This document shows, in pieces, positions 35,066-47,383 of a stretch of 64,000 nt of DNA (the stretch's first letter is position 1; the number at the start of each line of letters is the position of its first letter). The notes below the pieces were generated by a model. The model saw only the letters and a program-made list of their open reading frames with translations. It was not told where the DNA came from and did not search any database. Source of the stretch: Azadirachta indica (taxonomy: Eukaryota > Streptophyta > Magnoliopsida > Sapindales > Meliaceae). The stretch is taken from positions 3,344,481 through 3,408,480 of the forward strand of contig CM040448.1 in assembly GCA_022749755.1 (NCBI GenBank), read 5' to 3'. The translations under genes were made by a program, and so were the position numbers.

Positions 35066-38000
35066 TATCTCTCTCTTTTCTCTCTACCCTTCTCTTACCC
35101 AACACAAACAGATGATCTCTGAGCACAAATATCCCAGAAAACGCAAAAGCTGAAGAAAAGTATGGGTTAAAAAAGAGAATAACAACAGCAAAGGCTTTAA
35201 AAAAAAAAAGACTGAAAATTGAAAAGTGATTGTTATTTTAAATTTGAACGTGTAAAGTAATAATTATGGAATGGAATATTCAATCGTCAAAACAAGCCGT
35301 TGCGTGTAAGAGATTTTAGATATTATTTTTTTATATTTCTTATATTTTAAGGTTTTTAATTGGTTTATGGGACAGAGACTGAGTCGTGGATTGGTTTAAG
35401 TTGGCTGACTAGATTTTTGTCTTCTTTTGGCGGGTTTAACAGCTCATCTGCGCAGCTTCGCTTTGAAGCAACCAATAAAAACTCCCCACGTCGGAAATTG
35501 GAAAAATAGTTAGTTTATTTTACTTATCTTTCGGCGTAACTAATTTTACGAAGCCCAAAGCTCATTAAGGACACATGAGAAGTGGCCCAAAGGAGTAATA
35601 AGGCCCAAAAACTGAAAGATATATAATAATTAACGGCGTTATATTTAGAGATATTATAATTTAATGATTTAATATTTTTGTAACTATGACCTAATTTGTA
35701 ATTAAGGGTACAAATACAATATATTATGACTAGAAGTCAAGTGTCTATTTATATTAAATGAATAAATAAATAAACAAATAACTAAAACGAAAGATTTAAA
35801 TGCCATGCATCAAAATTGTTTAACACAATAATCTTCAAGATAGAATTAACAATTGATCAAATATCAACTAATTAAGAGTCATTTGTTTATAACTTTTTGT
35901 ATGTTTACCTGTTATACCCAAATTTTTTGACTAATGGGCCTAAACTCAAAACTAATAATTAGAAGTGATTAAGCCTGTGGGAAAGCAACTTGAAAGCCGA
36001 AGTTCATGAAAAAAAATTAAAAATTCAAGCTCATAATGCATTTATTTGATGGAAAACACTTGGAAATAGTTAACTTTTGAGGAGGATTATTACCTAAACG
36101 ACTTTCAAGAGACCAAGGAGACGATTGTAAAATAAATCTTTAGAAAATCTTTTTATTTGATGGTAAGTGAGTACTCCAAAAAGAAGAGAGAAGCTTTTTA
36201 ATTAAGAAGTTTAATATTGTTTTTTGTTGAAGTCTTGTAAACACTTATTAGAAAGGGATAGGCTCTATCAAATTAAAGACCTATGAACTCTCACGGAGTA
36301 TTTGTACTTAAATGTACATAAACATTCAAAAAGGGCAAATGATTTTCTTAAGTGTGAAATTCATAATTATCTCTCAAAATCAAAAGTTTAAGCAAAAGAG
36401 GAGAAAAACGACTACATCCCTCTTCTAGTAGCATAAAGGTTTAAAGGAAAAGACAAACGATTTTACCCCTCTCTTAATAGTACAAAGCCTTAAAAGAGCG
36501 AGATAACAATTAAACATAAATAAATATATGTGGTCAAATTATAAAAAGTCATGAGTATGCTATGTAACATCTACACCTTGACACTTATCAAAAGAAATTA
36601 TAAAACTCTCATAAAATCAATGAACAAATATAAATATCAAATTTTTTACTTTGAAGATAAGAAAAAATTCAAACACATTAGGGAAAACTTTGTCTCTCTA
36701 AACTCAGGGTTTTTCTCTCTAATTATCTTTTTTGGTTATTAACTTGATCGTCAGAGGATTTATATCGAAAAATAATCCAACATCCCCTGACTAAATTTTG
36801 TTTTATAGAAAAGAGAGGGACCATCTACTACTCAAAGTTGAATATATAAATAAGGTATCCACCTTATAAAATTGGAAAAAAATTGCATGAACAATACGAA
36901 TTTAAAATCTTGCATGCATACTTTCAAACAAAATAGAAAATAGGGGTTGAATAAATAAATTTATGTAATTATTATTATTAACAGTACTATAAATTAGGGT
37001 TGTCATTCATTAGTTCAATAAATTTTTTTTATAATTAATATTTTAATTAATTTTATTTAAAATTTTATCTCGTTTAATAATGATCTATTCTTGTGAATTT
37101 TTGACAATATCTAATATTGCTTACACGTTACATCATAATTCTTCTTTGTTTTTAAAGATATGGTCAAGTAATTTGTTACAAAATCTTAAAAAAAAGATAA
37201 ATTGTTACAAATCTATAATTGGAAACATACTTTTATCCTAAAGAGGGAGAAATATACGTTAAGGATACTTAAATAATTTTGTATGATTCTTAGCTGACAA
37301 CACTATAAATATCATAGTGAAAAAAAAATCATGCAAATTAATGAAAGAAATCAATAAGCTCACCAAATTAACAATGATTTTGATGAATTAAGATATGCAA
37401 AACCAGTTACCACCAATGTGTTTTTATTAAGTGTTAAAAATATTAATATCTTTAAATACTTCATAAACACCAATTTTAAAAATTTAGTCATTTCTTCTTT
37501 TAATTATATATAATTATTAAAATTACAAAATTTTAATTTCAAATATATGCTTTAGCTACCAGTATCACTTGCACACAAACTAATAGGTGATGGATGGGTT
37601 GATCATCTCATTACTACAAAGATATATATCTACAAACAAAATCAATCATAAAGACTAACATATATTGACTTATTGTCACATACTTTTTCCTTTTGGTAAT
37701 TCTTAAATTAGATATTTCAAGTTTTAACTTAAATTTTTAATTTTATATCAAGATTTTAACTTGATGTAATATGTTTTAAAATTTGTGCTGCAAAAAATAA
37801 ATTATATAGTAATACATTCAACGTCTTAATTATAGCGGAGTCTAAAAATAAATAAATAAATAAATAAATACAAGAGAGAAATTATAATAAATGCGAGTGG
37901 ATACTGGCTTAGTTGTTGCTTATTTAGGTAATTATTTACTGCTGATGAGCACAGCAATAAATGTCAACTGTGTAATACAAGACAAAATGGGATTCAATTC

Positions 38001-38492
38001 AACTAATGGGAGACTTCAATTAAGATTCTTAACGTATATAATCAATTCCAAGTTGATTCAAAGATCTTTTTTTTGTTCTCTTCTTATAACAATATTCCAT
38101 ACACTCCAATCTTCAAGTACTTCGCTCACAAATTCGGGCATTAAATATTTGTTGTTGATATTCAGCCCTCTTGAATTTTTGTTCTCTTCTTATAATTTTA
38201 CTCTTATTCTCCTTTGCGCCGCATGCAACTACTGTAGAAGAATGCATTTTAATTGAAAAGAAAATTGAACTTCCAAATTTTCTTCCTCTTATATTGAACT
38301 TGACTTGTTATTTCCTCCAATTTTTTAATCATATGGAGCAGCCATCGACGACACAGTCCTTCCGAACCAGACAATTAATGGGGATTCAAATTCTTCAGTC
38401 ATCTGCAACTTAATTTTATCATTTGTTGTATATACAAGCATATTCCATCTATTCTTCAATTCACTGAGTTTAGCGCAGTTTATTTCTGAAAC
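35066..38492. other. AT-rich intergenic region
   Basis: The region holds the promoter of the M50B-like gene on its left and of the first CRK gene on its right. An AAAT-type tetranucleotide microsatellite lies at about 37846-37870. A 121-codon open frame near 37891-38256 has no family signature and poor coding character, and is not called as a gene. Confidence 0.5.
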
Positions 38493-41052
38493 ATGTTGTT
38501 TCAGCTTTTCTCTTTTTTCTTGATTTTCCATTCCATTTGTCTAACATCTGCAGAGGATAATCCTCGCATTTATGTATGTGATTCTTCTTCCAACTATACA
38601 CTTGGCCCTGTCTTCTCCACCAATCTTGGTATTGCACTCAAAGCACTTCAAAACAACACGGCTCTTACTGGTTTTAGCACCACCACAGTCTCTGCAACAG
38701 ATTCCTCGCAGTCTGTAACCGCTCTTGCCCTCTGCCGTGCCACTTTAACGTCATCGGATTGTCAGGCTTGCGTAGACTCCGCTGTGCTGAGTATTCGTCG
38801 CGTATGTCCTAACCAAACAGCTGCTCAAGTTTGGCATACCTACTGTATGCTCCGCTACTCCTCCATTAACTTTATCAATAAGGCCGATGACTCTAATGCA
38901 TTCGGATTATACGACACCCGGGATGTTCCTGATCGACTTAATTTCGATCAAACAGTCAGGAATTTCACAGAAAATCTAGCGGTTCTGGCAGGAAAATCTG
39001 ATAAGAGATTTGCAGTAGCGAAAATGAATATAATCTTGAGTGATTTTCCAGTATATGGCTACGTAGAGTGCACCCGGGATGTCAATGGTGAGAGTTGCGC
39101 AAATTGTTTGTTGTCAGCTAGAGCTTACATGATAGGCTGCTGTTCAGGAAAATGGGCTGTTTGGGTTGGTACCCCAACATGCAGTATTCAGGTTAACCTG
39201 GATCCTGTGCACAAAGATTGGGAAACTGCTGCCGATATTAGCACGTTATTGGCACCAACACCTGCAACGGCTCCGGTGCTTAAACCAGGATCGGATGCAG
39301 CTGGAGGAAGCAGAGGAAGGCGCCGTAAGCTGACAATAATTGGAGTTGTGGCTGGGGCACTTGCGACAGCGATGATATTCATCGTCGGTCTGCTGTTGAC
39401 TATAAAGAGAAGGAAGTGGAGATTTATGGAGGAAGATGCTGAGGAGTCGATGAAGAAGGAGGGGATTCCGATGATAAGATTACCTTTGTTCGATTCGGAT
39501 GTTTTGATTACTGCAACTGATAATTTTTCTAGTGAAAACATGCTTGGAAGGGGAGGATTTGGTACAGTATACAAGGTAATTAACACGGCTTCTTTTTATT
39601 CTATTATTTTACTATTTTGTTTATTTTTAATATAAACTCATTGATAAGGAAACCCATTACTTTGCATCATCAGCAAGAATATCTGTACCTGTCTATCCTT
39701 AGCATTAATTGAGTTTGCAACTAGGAACTTTATAAGGACGATTTACCTTGTCGGGAGGGAACCTTGAATTTTATTCCTTATATTCCGCATCTTCTTGACC
39801 AAAGCTGGACGGTTTTCCAGGGAAGAATGCTGGACGGTAGAGAAGTCGCGGTGAAAAAACTTGCAACAAACTCAATGCAAGGGAAACAAGAATTTGCAAA
39901 TGAAGTAAGAGTTTTACTGAAAATGCAACATCGGAATCTTGTGCAGTTGCTCGGATGCTGTGTTCAAGGAGAAGAAAGGTTTCTGGTTTATGAATACTTA
40001 TCCAACAAGAGCCTAGACAAATTCCTCTTCGGTAATATTTCACACTATAATTAATTTTATCATACTCACCATTTACTTGTCTATCAATGTTTGCTTATTG
40101 TTTATTATAATGTTTTGTCTATCAATGTTTGCTTAATGTTTATTATAATGTTTGTATGCCTAACAGACAAGAGTAAGAGTGCATTACTTGACTGGCCTAA
40201 ACGTTTAAACATTATAATGGGTGTGGCACGAGGGCTTCTTTACCTTCATCATGATTCTGTTATTAGAATCATACACAGAGATATTAAAGCAAGCAACATC
40301 CTACTTGATCAATATATGAATCCAAAAATATCAGATTTTGGCTTGGCCAAACACTTTACAGATGAACAAAGTCGATCTAGAACTCGGCAGATTGCTGGAA
40401 CATTGTAAGTGAAGATTAGAAACACATAATCCAAACCAATAGAAGTTTGGTTTCATTTGCTCATTTATCTTTCTCCTATGCATATAATTGTTTTTCCAGT
40501 GGCTACATGGCTCCTGAATATGCGATTCGAGGATTTATTTCAGTCAAGAGCGATGTCTTCAGTTTCGGGGTGTTAATGTTAGAAATTATAAGCGGGAGAA
40601 AGAATTTTGATCGGCAGTTAGATACAGAATGTCAGGAGCTCCTCAAACTCGTAAGTACAGTATCAGTACACTAAAAATATTGCCCACATAATGGATTTAA
40701 GAGTGTGCCTTCTATCATTTCGTTTTCATTTTTGTATTTGTGCAAGGCAAGAAGATTAGAAGAAGAAGGCAGGCTGTTGGAATTGGTTGATGTGACAATT
40801 GGTTCCTTTCCTCAGGAAATTGCATTAAGATACTTGAGAATTGCCTTACTTTGCACAGAGGAGAGCACACAAGACCGCCCGACAATGTCTTCTATATTGT
40901 CAATGCTTTCTAATAATTCAGTGACAATACCTCCAGGAGCAGATCCGCCTGATTATCAGGATGATAGAGGTAACATAGATAGTACCGCTGCTGGCAGACA
41001 AGACCACCTTTCCGTAAATAGTATTACAATTACGTTACTAGAAGGCAGATGA
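38493..41052 (+). CDS. Cysteine-rich receptor-like kinase (CRK, DUF26)
   Basis: Five exons (38493-39575, 39821-40031, 40167-40404, 40500-40650, 40747-41052) give 662 residues. Parts in order: a signal peptide (about 1-20), two DUF26/Gnk2 domains each with C-x8-C-x2-C ([14 protein letters not shown] and [14 protein letters not shown]), a transmembrane helix around residues 285-307, and a Ser/Thr kinase. The kinase has the glycine loop [10 protein letters not shown] at the end of exon 1, the ATP lysine in EVAVKKL (Lys373), HRD at 468-470 and DFG at 488-490. It is therefore an RD kinase expected to be active. CRKs are plasma-membrane receptors in stress, redox and defence responses; the ligand cannot be inferred. 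A related CRK follows 0.5 kb downstream in the same direction, a typical tandem duplication. Confidence 0.95.
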
Positions 41053-41512
41053 TCATACTGTAAATGATTTCTCAGAGTCAATCTTGCAATTGTGTAAAAG
41101 CGGCAACACTTTGTTATGCATTTAGCTAGAATCTGCTAACACTTTTAGCCTTTTTCAGTGATGACAAGCACAATAACGCATCTTAAAAATTCAAGAAACA
41201 AAATCAAATTTAATTCTTATTTTTGTTCCCGGATAACTTAAGGACATAAAACCAGCTTAACTAATTTATCGGTTTTACATCTGTACTTAGTACATTGCTC
41301 TGTTTCATCAATTTGTGAAGTTTCTAACGCAATGCCTCTAACGATATGGAAAAATCAGTCATTGCAAACTACGGAATCAAGGGTCAATCAATTGCGGTTT
41401 ATTACATCAGAGTATATTAGCGGCCGTCCGACTTTTTGTTTTTCTTTATATCGGCAGCTGCATATACGCCAATTTCAAAGTTACCAAGATTAAGCAGAAG
41501 AAAATATTTCTA
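41053..41512. other. Spacer between tandem CRK genes
   Basis: About 460 bp, which must contain the 3' UTR of the first CRK and the promoter of the second. Nothing else is recognised. Confidence 0.5.
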
Positions 41513-43845
41513 ATGCAGAAATTAAGATTTTATATCACCTCTGCTCTTTTCTCTTGATCTTCGATTTCGCTCACCTATCCTATGGACTACTGGATCCTCG
41601 TCTTCCTTGGTATAAGTGTGATAGCACCAGCACCTATGCGTCTGATTCTATCTTCTCAGCCAATCTGGAAATTGCACTCCGCACGCTTCAGAACGACACT
41701 GCCGCAACTGGCTTCAGTACCACCACAATCTCTACAACAAATTCATCACAGCAGTCTGCGACAGCTCTAGCCCTTTGTCGTGCCACATTTACCCCGTCAG
41801 GTTGCCAGACCTGCATAAATTCAGCTGCAGCAAAAATACGTGGCCGGTGCCGTTATCAAACTTCAGGTCAAATTTGGATTGATTACTGCACTATCCGCTA
41901 CTCCTCCGAGAACTTCATAAATAAGACAACTGACTTTTCTGAGTTTTGGATAATTGAAGAGGGGGATTTTGGTGATATTCTTCCTACTAGTTACATCATA
42001 ACAGTTAAGCTACTAATGCAACATCTATCCGTATTAGTGGGCAAGTCTGTCAAGCGATATGCAGTTGCAAAAACAAAAGTATCGAGAAATCTGTCAGTGT
42101 ATGGCTACGCGGATTGCACCAGGGATATTGATGGGGAGAGTTGTACCAAACATTTGCTAGCAGCAATTGGTAATCTTGCTGGTTGTTGTTTAGGACATCA
42201 TTCTAGTTGGGTTGCAACATCAACATGTAGTTTCCAGTTTAGCACCAATCCGGCGTACAAGGATTGGGAAACTGCTCCGGATCTCACAGCAGCTTTGGGA
42301 GTGGCGTCATCACCAGGATTGGAACCGGGGGCTCCTCCCAATAACAGGAGTAAGGTTATGATAATAATTGGGGTCGTTTTTTGGGGACTTGGGGGAGTTA
42401 TTTTCATGACTGGGGTGCTATGGATTTTGAAGATAAAGGGAGAGAGAGTTTCCACATTGACGAAAGATGCTGAGAAAAAGGGTATTAAGATGAGATCCTC
42501 TTTGTTAGACTTGGATGTGTTGATTGCTGCCACTGATAAGTTCTCCGATGAAAATTTGCTTGGAAAGGGAGGGTTTGGTACAGTCTACAAGGTTTGTCTC
42601 TTCTATCAAGATTTCATATTAATTTGCCTTCTTAATTAATTGTTTAGAACAAACGGAATTGTAATAATTTACATAATAATATTACAGGGAAGAATGCCTG
42701 ACGGTGCAGAAATTGCAGTAAAAAGGCTTGCGGCAGACTCAAAGCAAGGCAGAGAAGAGTTCGAAAATGAAGTCAGAGTTTTATTGAAAATGCAACATCG
42801 GAATCTTGTGCAGTTGTTAGGATGCTGCATTCAAGGAGAAGAGAGAATGCTGGTTTATGAATACTTACCCAACAAAAGCCTTGACAAATTCCTCTTCGGT
42901 ATAATACGAATTTTACATCATAAAATTTACTAACATTGATTGCTAGCTATCTTAATAATGCATTTTGATGATTTTTTTGCCCCCGGCAGATAAGAGCAAG
43001 AGTGGAATCCTGGACTGGCCAAAGCGTTTAAACATTATAATGGGCGTGGCACGAGGCCTTCTTTACCTTCATGAAGATTCTGTGCTTAAAATAGTACACA
43101 GGGATATTAAAGCAAGCAATATTCTTCTTGATCACCAAATGAATCCGAAAATATCAGATTTCGGCTTGGCAAAGCTCTTTAAGGATGAAGAGAGTTATTC
43201 TAGAACTCCCAAGATCGCTGGAACATTGTTAAGTATATATAAAATTATTTTGAAGTATACCGATGGATTGGAAAATAGTTTGCTTAATTAACTTGATAAG
43301 TAATTGATTTTACAGTGGATACATGGCTCCTGAATATGTTGTGAGAGGGTTCTTGACAGTAAAGAGTGATGTCTTCAGCTTTGGGGTGTTAATGTTAGAA
43401 ATTATCAGTGGGAGAAAGAATTATGATCTACTACTGGATGAAGAAAGGCAGGAGCTCCTCAATTTTGTAAGTACATAAATACATATAGAAAATGTTTGCA
43501 TACTTAATAATTTTTCATTTTCTGATTCTTTTTTAATGCTAATTAAAGGCATGGAGGCTAGAAGAAGAAGAAGGCAGGCTAATAGAGTTGGTGGATGAAA
43601 CAATGGGTTCTTTTCCGGAGGAAATTGTATTGAGATGCATGAAAATTGCGTTGTGCTGCACACAAGAATCCATACGAGACCGTCTGACAATGTCTCCAAC
43701 ATTTTCAATGCTATCAAATCATTCAATCACAGTGCCTCCTGTAACTGCTCGGTCTCGCAGAGATGACAGAGTTGACTGGAAATCCAACCATTTTTCTACT
43801 GGTTGTAATTATATTACAACTTCTTTATCATCCTCTGGAAGATGA
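41513..43845 (+). CDS. Second cysteine-rich receptor-like kinase, broken 5' end
   Basis: Exons end 42591 and then 42688-42898, 42990-43227, 43316-43466 and 43549-43845, the same intron positions and exon lengths as the upstream CRK for exons 2-4. The kinase is intact by motif ([31 protein letters not shown]). The first DUF26 keeps C-x8-C-x2-C, but in the second the third Cys is replaced by His (GESCTKHLL). The 5' end is abnormal. The natural signal-peptide ATG at 41513 ([10 protein letters not shown]) reaches a stop after 14 codons. The receptor frame is open from about 41494 but has no ATG until well past the first DUF26. One extra base near 41545-41557 would join the two. This is a probable pseudogene or an allele with a frameshift or assembly error. 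Confidence 0.75.
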
Positions 43846-44232
43846 TGCTCAGCTGTAAATGATTTGCTAGAGTCAACTGTTACAAAATTATTTGATTTCT
43901 AAGCATAATTGTGAATTTGTCATCTAAAAAACAGTTTAGTTGGTTTGATCTTTCGTCGTGAAAGTAAAAGATGAAAAAATCGATTCTCTCTTATACTAAT
44001 TTTACAAAATTTTTTTTTTAATTTATAAAATAATTGTGAATAGTTATTAATGATTATTTAGGGACAATAAAATTTGATGAGATGGGCATTAAAAAAGTGT
44101 AAGATATAAGTTACATTGATCTTTGTAAATGAACTAAACTAGGACAATTTGAGAAACATGAGTTGGCTCCTGTTTCATATCCAAATGTATTAACAATTAC
44201 AATGATTTTTGTGGAATTTGATTGCAGCATAA
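43846..44232. other. CRK 3' flank up to the retroelement
   Basis: AT-rich DNA containing the 3' UTR of the second CRK. It ends in ATAA (44229-44232), the left copy of the short direct repeat flanking the composite element. Base composition changes abruptly to GC-richer at 44233. Confidence 0.6.
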
Positions 44233-45272
44233 TGTCACGCGCCCAGCGGAGAGGCACGTGTGGTACCCTCGTAGACCCCCCATGTCGAGGGTAAGCCTTG
44301 TTATCCCGTCGCATATTTAACTAGTTTCGGCCTACCTTGGCCTCATCAGGAGGACGGCTTCAGTCCCCGACCAGTTCGGGCAGGGGTGGTCTAAGTCCCC
44401 TCTACATAATAGCCCTTGAGACTGAAGCCGACTTTGCACCATGAAACATCAATGTGCTTGAGTTGTCACACCCCAGCACACCCAGCCAACATGCGATCTC
44501 TTGTGCCGTGACATTCTCCACCACCGAAAATCGTGCACGTCCTCGTGCACGCGGCCATCTTCAAATTTTTCGCCAGCTCAATTGGTAGACCATCGAGGTC
44601 CTACCCTGCATACCGCTCCACTCCATAACGCCCATCTCCCCCGGGTTAAGGAGACTCTCATAAAGAGAACACGATAACACCACGTCGTGCGGGCACGCCA
44701 TCCTCAACGTACGGTGGTAGCAGTGCTTGGCGTAGATGAGGCGCTATGCGGTTGCCTTTCAAACCACTATGCTCATCTTCCCCCACAGGAAGATCCCCAT
44801 ACCGTAGGACACATCATAGTGCGAGCACGCCCACATTCGAGGCTGCGTGGCGAAGGGTCACACAATAGACACCCCGTTTTCCCTCGCCCAATCTTACGGG
44901 CTAATATCCTCGGCCGTCTCGGTGGATTCCCACAGGAGTCAGGAACGTAGCGAGATTTTGCGGAAATTCTCGTTCCTGCTCTGATACCATCTGTCACGCG
45001 CCCAGCGGAGAGGCATGTGCGGCACCCTCGTAGACCCCCCATGTCGAGGGTAAGCCTTGTTATCCCGTCGCATATTTAACTGGTTTCGGCCTACCTTGGC
45101 CTCATCAGGAGGACGGCTTCAGTCCCCGACCAGTTCGGGCAGGGGTGGTCTAAGTCCCCTCTACATAATAGCCCTTGAGATTGAAGCCGACTTTGCACCA
45201 TGAAACATCAATGTGCTTGATTTGTCACACCCCACCACACCCAGCCAACATGCGATCTCTTGTGCCGTGACA
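44233..45272 (-). mobile_element. Complete TRIM (terminal-repeat retrotransposon in miniature)
   Basis: Two 281-bp direct repeats (44233-44513 and 44992-45272), differing at about seven positions by eye, enclose 478 bp of non-coding DNA. Read on the minus strand, each LTR runs TGTCACGGCAC...GGCGCGTGACA. The upstream LTR is followed by ATGGTATCAGAGC (about 44978-44990), complementary to the 3' end of initiator tRNA-Met. The downstream LTR is preceded by the purine tract GGTGGTGGAGAA (44514-44525). LTRs, primer site, polypurine tract and no coding capacity define a TRIM. It must have been moved by proteins made elsewhere. Confidence 0.88.
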
Positions 45273-46636
45273 TTCCACTCAACAAGGTCACCATCAAGAA
45301 CAAATATCCAATTCCACTCATTGCCGATCTTTTCGATCAACTTGGGAAAGCACGGTACTTTTCTAAACTTGATTTAAGGTTGGGATACTACCAAGTACGC
45401 ATAGCGGAGGGAGATGAGCCAAAAACAACATGCGTAACAAGGTACGGTTCCTATGAATTTCTAGTCATGCCTTTTGGACTAACGAATGCACCAGCTACTT
45501 TTAGCACTTTGATGAACAAGTTATTCCATCCCTATCTCGATCAATTTGTGGTGCTATACTTGGACGACATTGTTGTATATAGCAACACCTTGGAAGAACA
45601 TGTGACACATCTTAGGAAGGTGTTCCAAGTATTGCGAAAGAACGAATTGTACGTGAAAAAGGAGAAGTGCTCTTTTGCGCAACGAGAAGTTCACTTCTTA
45701 GGCCACAAGATCAAGGATGGAACATTGATGATGGATAAGGCTAAGGTACAAGCTATTCAAGAGTGGGAACCTCCGACCAAGGTACACGACCTCCGATCTT
45801 TCTTGGGGTTGGTTAACTATTACCGTCGCTTCATCAAGAGTTACTCGGCAAGAGCAGCCCCACTAACTAACTTACTAAAGAAAAGTCGCTCGTGGGATTG
45901 GACCAAGGGATGCCAACATGCCTTTGAAGATTTGAAGAAGGCAATCATGGAGGAGACAGTTCTTGTGCTGCCCGATCACACAAAACCTTTCGAAGTACAC
46001 ACCGATGCCTCAGATTTTGCCATTGGGGGTGTACTCATGCAAGAAGGACGTCCCATTGCTTTCGAGAGTCGTAAGCTCAATGAGGCGGAAAGGCACTACA
46101 CCGTGCAAGAAAAGGAGATGACGGCAGTCATCCATTGCCTTAGGGTATGGCGACACTACTTGCTCGGGAGTCATTTCGTGGTTATGACGGATAATGTAGC
46201 TACTAGCTACTTCCAAACGCAAAAGAAGTTAAGTCCAAAGCAAGCTCGGTGGCAAGACTTCTTGGCGGAATTCGACTACGACTTGACATACAAACCGGGC
46301 AAAGCAAATGTTGTGGCGGATGCATTAAGTCGAAAGGCGACATTGGCGGCCATTAACCTAAGTATTCCCGAGGGAAAGCTAGTAGGGAGGATCAAAGAAG
46401 GATTGACCCAAGACCCTTTAGCCAAAAATATAGTGGTGCTCGCACACGAGGGGAAGACAAGATGGTTTTGGCTTGACGACGGTTTGCTCTATGCCAAGGG
46501 GAGGCGAATTTTTGTGCCGAAGTGGGGTGGTTTGAGGAAAGAGCTTATCAAGGAGCACATAAAGAGGAAAGAGCTTATCAAGGAGCACATAAAGAGGTTC
46601 CGTGAGGACGACGCGACGAGGACACCGCGCATTTAG
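45273..46636 (+). pseudogene. pol: Ty3/gypsy pol fragment (reverse transcriptase and RNase H)
   Basis: The frame starts at the junction with the TRIM LTR, inside the conserved [13 protein letters not shown] segment of reverse transcriptase, so protease and the N-terminal RT are missing. It includes [27 protein letters not shown] and the catalytic YLDDIVVYS, followed by RNase H with HTDASD, EKEM and the [16 protein letters not shown] boundary. Integrase is almost wholly deleted: after a trace of its zinc-binding region ([11 protein letters not shown]) a 30-bp in-frame tandem duplication (46534-46563 and 46564-46593) leads straight to a short tail and TAG. The polypurine tract and LTR follow at once. 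The frame is otherwise open. This is a non-functional retrotransposon remnant. Confidence 0.9.
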
Positions 46637-46647
46637 GTGGGGGAGGA

Positions 46648-47277
46648 TGTCACGCCCCGCGTGAACAGTGCTCGTGAACAGTAACCGTGACCAAGACGTT
46701 GTGCGGACAGAATTTGCGCGAGGGAAAATCCGGGATAAGCGGGTGCGTGAGCTTTGGCAATATGCCTCGTCGATAGAACGGGTTAAGGTGGACAAGTAGG
46801 CATTTGGGCCAAAGATCCATATATTCTTCCTTATTGGCATTATTGTACTTATAGCCCAATGTTAGCCCAACTAGCCCAACTTTTAGAATGGAGGCCCAAT
46901 TAGCCCAAGTTCTAGAATTGTGTAGATAGCATTACCATTTTGACAATTGTGTAGATATTTTCTAGGACATTTCTAGAAGGCCAATTCTAGCCCTCAAAAG
47001 TGCATTGTGAGGTGCAATCTAGGCCGTCCATCTTATGTAAGTTTTCCTATAAATAGGTGAGGCCTCATTTGGCCAAACCAAGCAACCAAGTAATTTAGCA
47101 ATTAAGCAATAAACTTGAGTTGTAAATCACTCTTCACTCAAACTCTTATTGCTCTCTCTTCTCTCTTTATTCATAAGCTTCCGATTTAGCGCATTGCGGG
47201 TGTCGAAGGCTTGCTTAGTGAGCGGAGTTGCTAAGCACCGCACGGTCGAAGCGAGTGAAGAGAGTGAGGCCGTGACA
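46648..47277 (+). repeat. Ty3/gypsy LTR, 630 bp, between pol and gag
   Basis: The LTR starts TGTCACGCCCC directly after the purine tract GGTGGGGGAGGA (46636-46647) and ends GGCCGTGACA directly before a primer-binding site. A TATAAATA box at 47048-47055 could be the LTR promoter. It serves as the 3' LTR of the pol fragment upstream and the 5' LTR of the gag fragment downstream, which means that the outer LTRs have been lost. Confidence 0.88.
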
Positions 47278-47279
47278 GT

Positions 47280-47291
47280 TGGTATCAGAGC
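47280..47291 (+). other. Primer-binding site for initiator tRNA-Met
   Basis: TGGTATCAGAGC lies two bases after the LTR end and is complementary to the 3' end of plant initiator tRNA-Met. It is where minus-strand DNA synthesis of the gypsy element would start. The TRIM uses the same primer type. Confidence 0.9.
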
Positions 47292-47383
47292 TCAAGGTTG
47301 AGCAACACAAGGTTGAGCGGAGACCTTGTTGAGAGGGAGCTTTTGAATCAAAAGTTGCGTGAAGGGAAACTCTATCAAAAGGA

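Noticed and set aside
34854..35153. 99-codon plus-strand frame over the first exon of the M50B-like gene
   Set aside because: It is antisense to a well-supported exon and its leader, and shows no family signature.
37891..38256. 121-codon open frame upstream of the first CRK
   Set aside because: Hydrophobic low-complexity translation, no family signature, and it overlaps the likely CRK promoter.
44575..44610. tRNA-like text (AGCTCAATTGGTAGACCAT) inside the TRIM
   Set aside because: It resembles a D-arm, but no acceptor stem, anticodon loop or T-arm follows, and the segment is part of the TRIM internal region and recurs in the other copy.
45260..45272. Start codon for the pol frame just inside the TRIM LTR
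   Set aside because: The few codons before 45273 are read from LTR sequence, so the apparent N-terminus is an accident of the junction and not a native start.
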